64,000 nucleotides of DNA. It comes from Phoronis australis (lineage: Eukaryota; Phoronida; Phoronidae). Each line of letters opens with the position of its first letter. Within the stretch, counting starts at the first letter, position 1. The notes under the pieces were generated by a model. It worked only from the letters and a program-made list of their open reading frames with translations, had not been told where the DNA came from and ran no database searches. The translations under genes were made by a program, and so were the position numbers. Shown in pieces: positions 13,701-28,700 of the stretch. The stretch is from assembly GCA_002633005.1 (NCBI GenBank), contig NMRA01000247.1, positions 221,208 to 285,207 of the forward strand. The letters run 5' to 3'.

Positions 13701-16700
13701 CTTCTACAAATTAAACATGATAGTGTACTAAAAAAAACTGAAAATGAAAATTCATTTTTTTGCAATATTGTTATTTTCACAATCATCTTTTCGAGTGGTT
13801 TGGTTGTTAGAGGGGCAGACGCCAAAAAAACAGCTTGAAAATAGTAAAAATGGCCACTAGATGGCGCAAAATGCCTCAAATCCATCCGAAAACAGGAGGA
13901 TAGCGTCAACTCATTACTAGATGCCTATGTGCCAAATTTCATGAAAATCGGTTAAGGACCTTTGAAAATAGAGGTAAGCTTAAAGAAATAAAATTTCCAC
14001 TAGGGGGCACAGCAGAATACAAGTCGGTCCGAAACTCGTCGCCCTGTGTAGTCAACCCCATAGGAACACACCTGCCAAATTTCAATAACATCCTGCAAGG
14101 GGTTTAAGAGATACAGCCGTGGACGCCGGACGCCAGACGCCCGGACACCCAGACATGACTGCAATATGCGACCACATACAAAAATTTGTGGGCGCATAAA
14201 AATAAATAGTGGAAATCACCCTTGTCTCACAGTTGTGTTTTACTGTGACAGAGTTGTGAATAGCACATAACGAAACTTTGTAATCATTCTGTAAGGATTC
14301 CATATAAGGACATTGGAATAAACACAGTAGGCCAATACTACCTTACATTTCAATCCATATATGGATCCCATACCCAAGTAAGTCATGATTGTTCTAGTAA
14401 GAAACATTTCTACTATGTTGAATAAAAAAAATAATTCAGAAGCACAAATGAAACAAGAATTTTTACATGCTGCCATTTTGTAATTGACTGAGATGTTTCG
14501 AAAGTTACTGTAAAATCCACTAGAGGCATCTGCCAAGCATGTGCACTCCATGGAATGGTTAATGGTAGCCGTGACACAAGTATAAACCTCCACTTAGTTA
14601 CGTTCTTTTTTCCTGCTTTTGCCTGTTATAAGCTGAAATGGTTTTGCCTGCTACAACATGTGCACAGAACCACGTGACATGTGGAAACATTTGTCATATG
14701 AAACATACCACAAGATTGGCCAATTCTTGTTCTTGTCTCTCCATCAACTTGTCCCGTAGCCCGTCATATTTGTCCAACATTTTACTGACAGCATCATCGA
14801 CCATGACTTTCTTTTTAGCAGCGAACTCTGAGTCAAGATCGCGCAACTCTTGAGCGTGCCTCTTGGCAAGCACAGAGCGGATAACCTTGTCCGAGTCTTC
14901 AATGCCATTCTCTTGAATGCCGTCAATCATGGCTTTCTGTTCCACCTCTTTAGCCTGACATACAAAAATTAACATATTAAGAACAAAACAGCTTAACTTA
15001 TTAATAAACACTAATAGAAGGACAGTTTGACATTACCAGGGATTTGATTACTCATAGGAGAGGCATAGTAATTTTATCATCTTATTCTGAGTTAAAAAGC
15101 ACCGTAAAAATCCCAATCTTAGTCATAAAGACAAAGTCATTATGTTTCACTTGAAAACTAACAGCTGACAAAAATAAAACATATACTAATACTATACCAT
15201 TATAACCCACTGTATCGGAGACTGGGGCTAGTCTGGCCCCATTTTTAAAAAAATTGAAATTCCCCATTGACTTCATTTTTGCAAGCTATTTGCAAACTTG
15301 CCAGAAATTTCTGAGACCGAGACTTCAGGATATATTGTTGATGAATTCACTGCATTTGCATTTGAAGTGACCAAGTCCAAAAGGTCAACTTTGCCAGCGC
15401 CGGGTCAACTTGAAACACCAAAAATAACAATATCAAAAATTTCCGTAAGTTCAACTATTAGGGGATGAATGAGACCCTAATGAAATTGTCAAACAAGCCC
15501 CTGGCAGGGTTATAAGAAATAGGGTAGTGTTCAAGAGCATCATACTGAATAGCACTGCACTCTCTAGATATACGTATAAAATATTTAGTAAAACCTAAGG
15601 CATCTTATGAGAAATGAAACTGAAAAAGGACCAAGAACTTTTCCACAAAGGAAGAAATATGCAAACATTCGGAAGTTCGCTATTTTGAACCGCCAGTGAT
15701 TTTCAACAACTGGCATCATCGCTGTATCTTGCTTTTTGTTCTAAACATGCCCAATTTCTGAACACGCCACGAGACAAAACTAGACAGTAAAATAGCACAA
15801 ATTGTGGTGCAATGTTCATCACATATATAATTTCTTCAATTTCTAGTAATAATTATCAGCCAATTTTGCCTTATCCAAGCAGAAAAAAGGACTTAAATGA
15901 CATGCTTCAAAAGCTTTACTCACTTTCTCTGTCCTAATGTCATCAAGTTCTTTCTTCTGTTCCAGCATCTCTTTAGTTAACTCCACATCCTGTTTACGAC
16001 GAAGCTCCGCCATCTTGCGACGCTTCCTTTCCGCCAGTTTTTCGCGCATGTTCAACTGCTGTCGTTCGCGGTCATTGTCAAGTTTATCGGCCAAGTCCTC
16101 CAGCTCTTGTTGATGAGCAGCAATGAGCTGGAATTTAAAATGTTGCAGATGAGATTCATGAGTCAACTCATAGTCCACCATCAGTTGTCATTATATCTCA
16201 AGAGCATTTTGAACACCTAGTTTCCGTTAAAACAGCAAAATCTTACAAAAATTTGCAAAATAAAGTGAGTGAAAAGTGAACGTTTCACGAGTAATAACTA
16301 GCTTATCCTTGCAAAATGGTGGCCTTTGAATTGATTGATTGGTGAAGTTTGAGTGTTGCACTGTGAGATTTAAGTCAGGCTTTCCTTTCCATAAGTGAAC
16401 AGAACTAAACCCAGGTCACTGTGGACAGTCTAGATAGTTATGCGCTACTCTCGTGATTTGTGACACCGCACAAAAATACAAACCAAAGTAAAGGGATGGT
16501 AAACCCAACTCAGTGACCTTGCAGTGTGACCTTGTGGTACATGAACTGACAATATTAGAAAGGGAGAAGGCCATGATGGCCACGTGTCCATATAGCAAAC
16601 ACATCGTATAAAAAAGAAGAAGGATCATTCGATTAACTTTAAGTGTCAAAAAAAATGTCAAAATGGCATTTGAACATGATAAAAAGATATGCCAGAAGGC

Positions 16701-19700
16701 ATTTATCCTTTATAAAACAATGTAAAGTAAAATAAGATCAGTCTGTCCACAATAAGCAGTTCTTAAGTTCTAAAGATAGAAGCAAGTATTTCACCATGGT
16801 AACAGTATTGTTAACAGAGACCAAGAAGGCATAAATGGCAAATACGAAGTTTACACTAACTGATGCCATTTATAGAGATCAGGTGAGAATAACAGAGACT
16901 GTGAATAATAAGTGTCAAGAACTGTCCATTCATGTGTAGAAGAGCTATGCCAGAACACTGTGGATATTGATAATGTGAAGTATTGTCCCAGGTCACTTTG
17001 TAAGCCTGGGATGTTCCAAAGTATCAAATGTTTTTGATGCGTTCATAATTTTGTGGGAAATGATAATGAATTACCAAATTTCGTGCAACTCTTGATACAA
17101 AAAAGCAAGAACACAAATCACGTTAATATTCCGGTGTAAGGTGCCCGTATTTTGAGAACAATTTATATCCACTGAATAACGGGCATCAAACTGGTTGTCA
17201 AAATATAAGCACATTATATCTGACTATTGCCTAACTCACAGCTGCCATCTGTTCATCTGTCAAGTCAGTACGAGCTGACAGTTCTGCTGCTTGACGATTC
17301 TTCTTCTCGTGGATTACTCTCGACCGTTCTCGCTCAAACTCGCTAATCAACTTTGCCTCTTCCTGGCTAGCCTCCTTGTCAAGTTCACTTGCCAATTGAT
17401 GGTGATGTTCGGAGTGTTTAATTCTCATTTGCTCTTTTGCACGCTCCTGAAAACAAACACAAACAGAATACAGTAATTAAAGTAACACTGTATCTAAGTC
17501 TTCAGATCAGTCTTTGGCCATTGTAGTGTGCAAAAACGTAGGAATTCACTATAAAACATAACGTTTCGCAAGCAAATCCAAACAGTACTCAGTTCTCATT
17601 CAAACAAACTCATTTTCAAAACTGAGAGTATTATTCATCACGAGACATAACACACATGACTATGAACAACAGAACATACAGTTTCTTTCATTTCAGACAT
17701 TCACTCCAGTAACAACCTTGGAGTTCTAAAATGTTTATAAAACGCAAGGACATTTTCCTAATGAAAACATTCCCTAATTATAAACAACTCTAAAAAACTT
17801 AAATACTGCATTCCTGTGACATTAGTTTAAAGTACCCATTACTGTCAAAGTAATGAGCAAATTTTATATCAAAACAAAACAATTAGGCAAAGGTTAAGAG
17901 TGCTGTCGAGCAATCAAAGAAAGGATTGTACACGTCTACATCAAGTGTTATCTTTATCACCTGCTCCCGCCTAAGTGCCTGCTCTTCAACACTTTCATCA
18001 TATCGTACATCTGGAGCACGGAACATGTCATCCATCTCATGCTGGGCCACACTCTGCTCCATCTGTCGCGTCTGTTCATCCATGAATCGCTGCGCAGCCT
18101 CGTCTTCACTCTGTCTCTTCTGCTCCTTCAACTTGCGGGCACGACGATTTGCAAGTTTAGCCTGTGCAAGAGAATTGATGGTAAAAGTTTTGGACATGGT
18201 TCCAGATTGCGGGACGGATACGATAAATAGTGCTTTTAACACAAAAATTACGTAAAGGTAAACTGTGTTTCAGTCTATATATTTCAAGGTGAACTAAAGA
18301 GCAATATGTACATTGGTCATGGTAAGTTTGATAACGAAGGACATGCAACATGCCATCATCAGTCTCACTCAGACCCTCACCTACCTGAAACTCGCTCAAC
18401 TGACGATCCTTCTGATTGGATAGTTCCTCTTCTAGCGCCTCTGACTGTTTCCTGTACTGATCCAAAATATGCTGTTGGCGAACGGCATCAATGTCGGGAT
18501 TGGACACGGATAGCTAGATAAGAAATAACAAAGACACTATACATTTGTACCAAATTAATCCATGAGTACAATGTAGGGGAAATAACTTCCAAAATACAAG
18601 TATTCATATACAACAAAGTTGGCTAAATCTAAGCTAACCTGCTTGACAACCTCCTTATGACCTTCCTTGACCTCATTGACCTTCTCCTCATTATGTACTC
18701 GGTTGATCTCCTTAACATGCTGCGCCTCCTCGTGGTCAAACTCAGCATTAACCTTGTCCACTTCAGCTCTGTGCTTCTTCTCCAACTCTGCCAGCACTCC
18801 CTCTAATTCTTCATGTCGTCCTTGTTGGATCAACTCCGTTGAGACCGACATTTTTTCTTGCTCAAAATCATCACGGATCTCGTCAAGCTTTTTGCGTCGC
18901 CGGTTGCCCATGCGCCTGCGCAGTTGGGCCAACTGGGTGCTTCGTTGTTTTTCGAGCCGGCGTGCTATCTCACCCTCAATGTCGAGTTGCCGTCGAATGG
19001 CATCATTTTTGGCCTCCTCAGAGATTACACCCTGATCCTGGAGGTTGTCCTGCAAAGCACAATGACAATCATTAATTGACTAGCTTCAGTTCTTTACTTA
19101 AATTTCTCTGTACAATGGTAATGTGCACTGTGGTAACTATCCTTTCCTGTATTTACACTTTCAATATTTTCAAAGGTGACTACATTGAACTGGTTTGACC
19201 ATACATATATTTGCTTTTAGGCAAACAACATGTTATTTGTTTTCTCAAAAGAGAATTTATTGCTTAATATGTGTGCGCATACCAACTGCTCCATGAGACC
19301 CTCTGACAATCCCTTCATCATATCATTGTTTGCCTGCTGCTCTATGTCAGACTGAGCATTGACGAGTCCAGCATGCTCTTCACTCAGCAAAGCTTCTAGA
19401 GACATCTGGTGGCTGGAGATCTTGTTCTCGGTGTTGTCTGGGCTTGCCACAGGCAATGGGAGACCAGCTTGGTCAGCCTAAAAACAATATTTTAAAAGTA
19501 ACAAACTACATACAAAACTAATAACTCACAATTTTGAAAACATATGACTATACAACCTGACCGCAAAAGAGGCAGTTCAAAAAGTAATCATTAGTACAAC
19601 AAGAGAAAAATGTTTTTCACTCTGACATGACTTCATATTCATTGAATCAATCCTTTCATTTCTTCCTAATTTGATTAATCAATGACATGGAAGTAATCCC

Positions 19701-22700
19701 CTTGAATAAGACCTAGGCAAATGAACAGACTAAAGCACACCCTTATGTCTCTTGTCAATGGATTAGCAACTCACCTCAGCTTTGTGTTTTTCATGAAGTT
19801 CCTGTTCTTTCCGACGTCGTTTTTCTGCCAGCTTACGCTCCAGCTCTGACAGACTTCGTTGTTTGTCATTGTCATGTTGCTGGAGCGCCCTCTCCAGGTC
19901 AGCTTGGTGAGCGGCCATTATGTCATTGATTTCAGACTCTGTCAAATTACCTGGTAAATACAGGAAAAACATGAAATGGCGTGAAGAAAACCAAGTTTTG
20001 AAAATGTATAAAAATGACAGTACTAGGAAAACCGGGAATGGAGTACGTAACCATGACATCCCCATCAAGAGGGAAACTTGACTTCAGTACATTCAAGATA
20101 TTTAAAAGGTGGGAGAATCATCAATCTAGAACCGGGCCCAAAGTCCTTCCAAGTTGACTGCAATCCTGCCAGTGAAATGGTGAGATATAAATAGTCAATT
20201 TTTAGTAATTATTGAAGTTAAATGGGTGAGAAACAGTTTAGTTCTCAGCTACATATTTTTACAAACTAAAACACTACAATCTACATGTAAAATCAGATAT
20301 TAATAAATTCCTAACAAATTACATATACACAACACAAAGATCATGATTACTATTACTATACAACATTTGGATTCTATGATATAAAATACCTTGCAGCTTG
20401 AAGGCAAGTTCCGCTGCTTTCTCCTCCAGGAGGCGCTGCCTTATAGACTCATAGTCTTGTATGACCTGGTCCAGAGCTTTTCCTTCGTTAGTATTCAGTT
20501 CTCTCTCTAAGTTAAGCTTCTCATTATTCTGTCGACGCAGCATCTCAGAGCTGCCTTGAAGCTGTGCATACACAAAACACAGGTATGAGATTGTTGGCAC
20601 ATAATTAATTCCAGGCAATTTGATAGAAATTACCTTGGGAGCATCAGTCATTATCTAACTGCACTCTGTATTGAGCCAAATATGGACAGTCTAGTCAAGC
20701 CTCAAGACTGAGGGCAAAAACTGAAAAATTAGTAAGCTTTATGAAAATCCAATAAAATGGTAAGGATATTCTATAGTCTTCTTCTTGCACAGGGCACACA
20801 AGTCCTCCTTTTCAATGCCCATTACCAACAAAGATCTTTTTCACAGAATCCGCATTACATTCCTTTCTCAAGAACCACAGTACTGTTTTTTCCATTTTCA
20901 GAGGAATCGTGAGTAAGCACACGCTTGACACAATATAACAACTGTACACTACAACTGATTACAACTGTGGTTTGTGAGCTGTGAAACAAAAACGCTGTTA
21001 GCAAAAACACTGGTGTGATTATCAGACCATCAAAGAAAGTTGTACGAGGCACAAATAAAGCTCAGTAGCAACATTCTATAACTTTTGACACCAGTTGAGG
21101 TCCTTGTCAGACCACTCATTAAAAGATAAACCTTACATAGAAAGATTTGTTACTTACATTGCGTTCAGTAGAAGACCTCATCAGGCTAGTCATGGCCGTT
21201 GCGTGCGATGATGTTGTAGTTCCACCGCCGACAAGACCAGCATGTCTGATCATCTCTTCAGTGATAGTAATGTTACCCGAGTTTAGACGGTCAAGAAGGA
21301 TCTTCAAAGCAGTCATCAACTCAGCCTCTCTAGTATTGCCACCTGTTGACACGAGGAAAGTCACTGACTAGGTTGAAAAAATGACACACTTTTCTTTAAT
21401 TACAGTCATATGTCAACTATTATAAGTAAAAACACAGTGACTGTTCTTATATCATATATTTGACCATTTTGTTAAACAAATTTATCTAGTAAATACTGTC
21501 ATATAGTTTTAAGTGAATGTATATTTTGATCAAAGATAACACCACATAGCTTTCAGAGTAATTTGACAACAAATTAGAAAACATAATGTTATATTGTTGT
21601 ATATACAAAAAACATGTGTAGCTGTGTGCAGCTGGTTGAGTGAGTGACACTTTAGAAATTGAGTACAAACAATTCGTGATTCCCACTTACTGGCAAACTT
21701 GTAAGTCTTCTGTAGACCACCCATTGTGAAGTTTGCGTTCACCATTGTGGGGCCGCCACCATCGGCACGCTGCAGTTGTTCAGTCTCGGCACCGTCGCCT
21801 CTACGACTCCTCTCTCGCTCAAGCTCTTCCAATTTAGAAACATCCAAATTGTTGAGCATATTCTTCAACTCTTCCGTCTGCCCACTCATTCGCTCATAAA
21901 AGTCCCGTAGATCCTGTTCCTGTTTAGCTAACTGTGCTGCCAAGTGGAGATTCTGGTCCTCCAATTTGTCGTACAGCACACGCACATTGAAGTTCTCCAA
22001 GTCAGCACCAACCTTCCACACTACAACAGAACAGAACAGATTATCTATTGACTATCTATATTGCACTACAATGAATGTCGTAAACAATTAAAGAGTAAAA
22101 ATTTCTGTTCCTGTAATGCATATTTTACATAAAATTCTCGACAATCTCAAGATGAAGTACTATTTTCATTGAGAATCTTAATTGCCTCAAAATGTAAAAA
22201 ATAATGGATCAAATAAATATTAATGAAAGCCACGGATAAATTATGCCAAGTTGAAACAGGTTAGGTGTTTCTAAGAGAAAAGCTTGCTTAGAATCTCACA
22301 AATACATTGGCACCAGTAGCAATTTTGTGTTGACACTATTATACCAACTTACCAACTGCATCAGCCAATCCAGACTCAACACTGCCACCAATTGAGTGAC
22401 CAGCATGTGACATGCTCTCTCTGCAACAGGAACAACACAATGAGAAATGTCTGCATAGAAGCCAATGGCATTATTCTTTAATATGTAAATTTAACTCCAT
22501 GTAGCATGGTAGATACTTGAGGGCGATGATAGCCAAAAATAGTGCTAGATCTTTTAATAAAACACCAAATTAATATGTTGATCTATTTTGAAAACCATTC
22601 TTGGCTGCAATAATAACAGTAATTTTTCACTAACTTAACACACAGCATAGCAAACGAGTGTTCTATTTTGACAAATTTCTACAAAAAAACAAGATTAAGA

Positions 22701-25700
22701 AGGATTCAGTCAATTACAAGCATGTTTTGTACTGTGCAGATATTATAAAAGAACATTTGGGTAAGTCTCCATTAGTTGATGCAAGGTAAGCAATTTTTAA
22801 AAATTGAAAACTGACAACTTTGGCAATTATTATTTTTGGGCAAAATAAGTGGAGAGTTACCGTACTAAACAAGAAATGTTTGTAATGAGCGAATGTGCAT
22901 CATGAAACAACGACATCAAAGACCGCAAGACAATGTACACGTCTGTATCCCAGGTTAGAATCACAACTCAGCTTTCAAGAGCATTGTTATAAAATAAAAT
23001 AAAAAATGCAGAAAGCTAACAATTTTTAGTATAAGAAATAAAAACCTCATCCATTACTCACTTGCCAGGCCAGTGGTCATCGTCATAGCGCATGTAGTGG
23101 GGTACAGGAGATGGCGCCCCCAGGCTGCGCCACTTGGGTGCCCAGTGCTTCATGGGATAGATGCCAGCATCACGAGGTCGCCAGACAATGACAGCAATGA
23201 CAACAGCCAGAACACATACAGCAAGGAACACCAGCATACCTAGACAGAACAGGGTGTAGTCTCCATAAAAACAATGCAGTTGTATTTAAATGTACCAAAT
23301 CAAGGCAAACTAGATGATTTTCCACACAAGAATTCTAGAAAATCCAGAGCACATCCACATCTTGCCATTTTTCAGTGAAAACACATAACATTCAATTTGG
23401 TTTGACACCACGGTAAAGCAAAATTCCCTAGTGCAGTAATATCAGTAGCCAGTAAAAAACAGTACGATTTTTCCTGGAGGTATTAGTTATGCTTTTTTAA
23501 AGCAGTGACGCACATGGTAGACCCGACTGGTTATATTATTAATCCTTTGAGACCTTATAATGTCACACATCAGCTTACCTATGATGAGGCCCCAGTCAGG
23601 TTCCTCATTAAGGCTCTCATTCTTCTGGACGCCAATGGCAACCAGATTATTGGAAGAAGATGACTTAACCCGTGACTCAGCAGCAGAGCATGTGGCACCG
23701 GCAGGCTTGACAACAATTATGGCTTCTCTGAAATGTGTAGCAAGAAGGGTTACTTATTAAACCTGACAAACAGCAACTAGCCACTCCCTCTAGTATGTGT
23801 GCACAAAACAAGTCCATTCAACCCTGGTAATGACAGCCATGTTGCTTAAAATCAATTACAATTTGAGTATTGTACAAGTTGAGGCCAATTGTACAGCATA
23901 AAGTGGTAAGATAAGAAAATCACTAAATGTGCACCAACTGGAGCTTTAATTAAGGTCTGCAATTTGAACACCATGAAACTCAAAAAAATACAAAAAAAAA
24001 ATTTATTGCCACAGAACAGCAGAATTTGGTCTATTAAATTACTTTAACCAACGGCAGTTTTTCACGGAAAATTTCATGGTCTCTTATATGATAATTGCTC
24101 TCACATCTTTGAGATATAACAGCAGAACAACACAAGAAGTGCATGTGAAACCACAAGTCAGTTGCAACAGATCAAACGTTGCTCATAGAACATATAATAA
24201 TCAACAAAGACTGTGTTTCATGGACTAAACTTTTATAAAAGTGATTGCAGACATTATGAGAGATGATGAGATAATGGAAGGTGGCAAAGATACAGTAAGA
24301 TAACAAAACCTACCTTGCCACTGACTGGCTATCAGCAAACACATTCGTGCCCGCCTCTGTAAACACGTGTAGGAAGGAATTGACAGACACATTAGTACTC
24401 TCAATGTAGAAAGCCAGCTGCTTGAATGGGCCGTAGTCAAAGGATGGGTTGGAGTTGTACAGGTGATTTTTGACGTAGACTGGGTAATTACTGAGTGATC
24501 GGTTAGCCTCGTTCACGGTCACGCGGAACAGAATCTGATCATTGATCTCGAGGCAGATGAGAGGATTGGGCACCTCTGGGGCACCATCAGAAACGGTGGC
24601 AGTGGCAAGCAGACGACGGCGAACATTGTTGGCAGAAGATGCAATCTCATTCAATGGTGCTGGAAAAATAAATGATTATAGAGTGAACTGTGAGTTTACA
24701 GTCATTATTAGGTTGGCCTGATCAGAAACTGAGCCAAAGAAGCACAATACACTCAAGAGTCTAAAATGGAACTAAGCTCTTTAAACAATTACAGACAGCT
24801 AAATAGGACACTACTGTTATAGCAATAACACTTTTTACATACATATTTATTACAATTGATAAAAAGTACATCCATTCATAAATGCATACACACCTCAGGA
24901 AAGACAATTCTCCTATACAGTAAACAACTGCTACATGGAGTTAACAAAGACAACAAAATTTTCCCATTTCCCAGAAAAGCCCTCATAGACAAAATTTTTA
25001 TACCCAATTAATTTTTCAGCATTATAGCATTCATGAGTATATGTAACAAACGTGGGAATACGAGGTATATTTTTGTGACATCTCTCCTTAGCTTGTTAAT
25101 GTACTGTTTGGCTACTAATAGCAAAATGTTAAGTAGAAAATTATGTGCCTCATAAAGACAAAGAAACAATAACAATTGACAGAAGGAAGAGCCAGACAAT
25201 GCTCTAACTCACTGTTGAGTGATGCCGCCTGACTAGCATCGGTTGTAGCCACTCGACCAGTCACTCGGTCGCTCCAGTAGTTTAGAACAATAGTCTTCTT
25301 GGCTGCAGGTGCAGTGGGTTCTGGGCCAATCACATTGGTTAAAGTCTGAAACATTAAGTATTATCCTAAGCATGGTCGGTACTGTGGAGTAACATGTGAA
25401 CAATGAACATCAAGTATTATCCTCACCATGGTTGGTACTGTGGAGTAACATGTGAACAATGAACAATAAGTATTATCCTCACCATGGTTGGTACTGTGGA
25501 GTAACATGTGAACAATGAACAATAAGTATTATCCTCACCATGGTTGGTACTGTGGAGTAACATGTGAACAATGAACATTAAGTATTATCCTCACTATGGT
25601 TGGTACTGTGGAGTAACATGTGAACAATGAACATTGGTCATCATGGTGAACATGGGGAAACAGAAAATCATTGTGGGAAATTGGTGAATAAATATTAAAA

Positions 25701-28700
25701 AATAATATAAAAACGACTTATTCAACTTATAATTAAGAAAACATTGACATCGTTTAAGTTTGTAGTGCAAAACATTTCAACTTCAGAATTGCTCCAGTCT
25801 CATTTGCTTGAATGCATTCAGTGTCTCCTGCTTCCTCATTTTGAAATAACAAAACATTGAACGTGATTAACTATGAGGCAGAGAAATGAAGGTTAAATCT
25901 GCATTGTGTGACACAAATATGTTAAAATACATATTTTTAGCCTTCAAGCCTTTAGCCTTGCAAAAACACTTAATTGGCATAGCAACCTCAATATGTGCTA
26001 CACAGACAACAGTGAAACAGTTCCCAAATAAAATATCATACCTCACTATCAGTTTAGTGGCAAGTTGTTCCTAATGCCCACAATGTAAGCACCATCAAAA
26101 CCATTCACCAAAACTCATGAGTACACTCACCACTGTCTGTATATTTCCCGACGAGTCAGTTGAGGTTAATCCCACACTTCCATCGCTACCTCTTTCCACT
26201 TTAATCGTCATGTCTTTTTTACGGCACTCTGCATCACATACCTCGGCAGCAGTCACGTACTGGTTACATTTACACCTGAGGAGCAAATGATCATTACCAC
26301 TGAGGAAGCTTTCACCAGAACATTGTAGTAAAATGGATCATTGATGAAAAAGAGTTTCACTCATAAGTAAAGCGAAACACAAGTCAATTGCTTTATCATT
26401 AGATTTTCCGATAACAATTACAGACTGTGTGACTGCTGATCAAAGAAATTTATCTTACAAAGAGACAAATATAAATTAAAAAAAATATCAAAAACCTGCT
26501 TACCGATCATCCTCAAACGTTCCACCTCCATTGGGGCATTGTTCATCGCAGTTGACCTCTGACGGTCTGATACACTTCCTATCACTGGCACGCCGTACCT
26601 GACCACTGGAACATTTCTCGTCCACACGCTTCTGACAGTCACCACTGCCATCGCCGGCATCGGCGACCTCATTAAGCTCGTTGTAGTACACATACCCATC
26701 TTGGCACTCGCATGATCCATCCGATGGCTGGAAGTTACGGAATTTCCCGATGCACTTACAAGTGGCGGCACCTTTACCTGATGTTGATGAGCTGCCACAC
26801 ACTTTACACTTGGTCTGACCCTCAGTATTGGTGTATAAACCAGAAGGACATTCCAAACATTGCTCCAGCTGGAACTTCTGAGTTCCGCTGCCGTAAGTTC
26901 CTGGTTTGCATGCTGTCGGTCCCACTGAGCCCTCAGGACAGTAGTAACCATTAGGGCAGGAGACGGGGTCGGGACGGCCCCCTGGGCAGTAGAAGCCCTT
27001 TGGACATAGCTTGCAAGTCTCACCTGTCAGAGAGTCTCCATAGTAACCAGCTGGACATAACTCACACGATTCACTCTTTGAGGTCCTGTTTCCAGCATGA
27101 ATTAATGCTTTATAACCGAGATCACAGAAGTATAGACGATCCACACCTTCCGGGCAGTAATATGGGTAGTTGCATGGCATTGGGTTGATGGTGCCATTTG
27201 GACAGTAGTACCCAGCAGGACAAACATAAGGTGATCCTGTTGTCGGTGTTGGGCAGTAATGGCTGCCTCTACACTCGCTTGGACGGACGGAGCCTTCCGG
27301 ACATTCATATCCTTTACCATCTGGACAGGCAGCGCCACATGGTGATCCATGTGTGTTCTCAGTGTCATTCTCACAGAAATATCCTGGACGACACAGCGGA
27401 CAGTCATCAGGCATCGCCGCTCCAGGGTCAGGTCGCATGCGGCCAGCAGGACACAGAACGGGATCAGAGCCATTAAGACAGTAGTATGCTGGTGGACAGG
27501 GGGAGTCGGTGTAGTTCACCATCTTGGTGTTGTTGCACCAATAACCACCAGGACAAATGTGACAGTCAGAGAGGAATTCTGCCCCCACAGTGTCCCTGTA
27601 GGTCAGACGTGGACACTCAGTGGGTCCTACACCTTCCTCACAATAATGGCCCTCAGGGCATGGGTGCTTGATGGCATCACCTGTAAAAATGTCAATAATT
27701 CAAACTACTAAACAGCATGATGGTGATCAGTGTTTGAAGATAAGCTTCCATGGAATAGCACTCCAATCTGATAACATATAATAATGTTTTCAGCAGCCAA
27801 TGTGACAGTACAATGGAAATTTCTTTTACCTATTATCAAAGCAAGACTTCCAAGCAAAACAAATATTGACTTGGGACCCAAATGTCACCTCGTTGTGCAG
27901 GTGAGTACTTTTTCGCACATTGAAAATGTCTAGACAATAATAACCAGTTATGGTGAGTATGGGCATAAGTTGGAAGTTTTTTGCACAGAAGTTGCTCGTT
28001 GTCAGCCAGAGAGCAAATATAAGACCTCAAACTCCCTTTTGTTCAGGACAAAGTTTCCTGTTAATCAAACCCAGCAATAACCTATGACTCACCCTCCTTG
28101 CACCAGTAACCCCCAGGACACAATGCACAGTCTGATGCTTGGCTTCCACCCGGGGTTTCCCTAAGTCTGTGCTCCGGACAAGCCACAGGATCCGTCGTTC
28201 CTTCCGGACAGAAGAAGCCCGCTGGACAAGGTCCAGCGCACACTGTTCGCGCAGGACATGGGTCAATGTCAGGATTAGAAGGGGGTGGGTTTCCCTGGGG
28301 TGTGTAGCTGTCTGAGCCTGATAGACAAAAGTATCCTTGAGAGCAGTTGCCTCTTAGCTCACCTCCACTAAAAACATAAATAAACAGGCAGTTAATAAAA
28401 GCACCATCCATTGTGGACTTCACATGAAGCCGTTGACTACAGTAATGACAAATCCAATACAAAAATTCCCCTCGAAAGATAACAACTCTCTTCGAGGTTA
28501 GAATCAATTACAAAAATGAAGAAGTCGGCATGAGAAAGCTTTATTAACTGAAGAATCGACACGTAAACATCGCGCTTTGCAGTTGGAATCAGGATCTGAT
28601 CACATAGTGTTAACTGGTTTATTTCTTGACACATCCACTATTTAAGCAAATCCAGTTCAAAGACAAATCACAAGAACTGACGAGTGGTTAATTTTAAGTG

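Larger units (their letters stand above)
13704..23061. other. Introns between coiled-coil exons with nothing further recognised
   Basis: The introns at 14955-15923, 16128-17239, 17447-17960, 20562-21157 and 22421-23061, and the shorter ones here, are AT-rich. I see no extra exon, RNA gene or clear repeat in them. Confidence 0.5.

Noticed and set aside
19763-20068. Second transmembrane segment from the hydrophobic start of the frame at 20068
   Set aside because: That stretch lies upstream of the exon 53 acceptor at 19951 and is intron.
26712-27711. Several plus-strand open frames opposite exon 43
   Set aside because: They are antisense shadows of a cysteine-rich coding exon; codon patterns follow the minus-strand frame.
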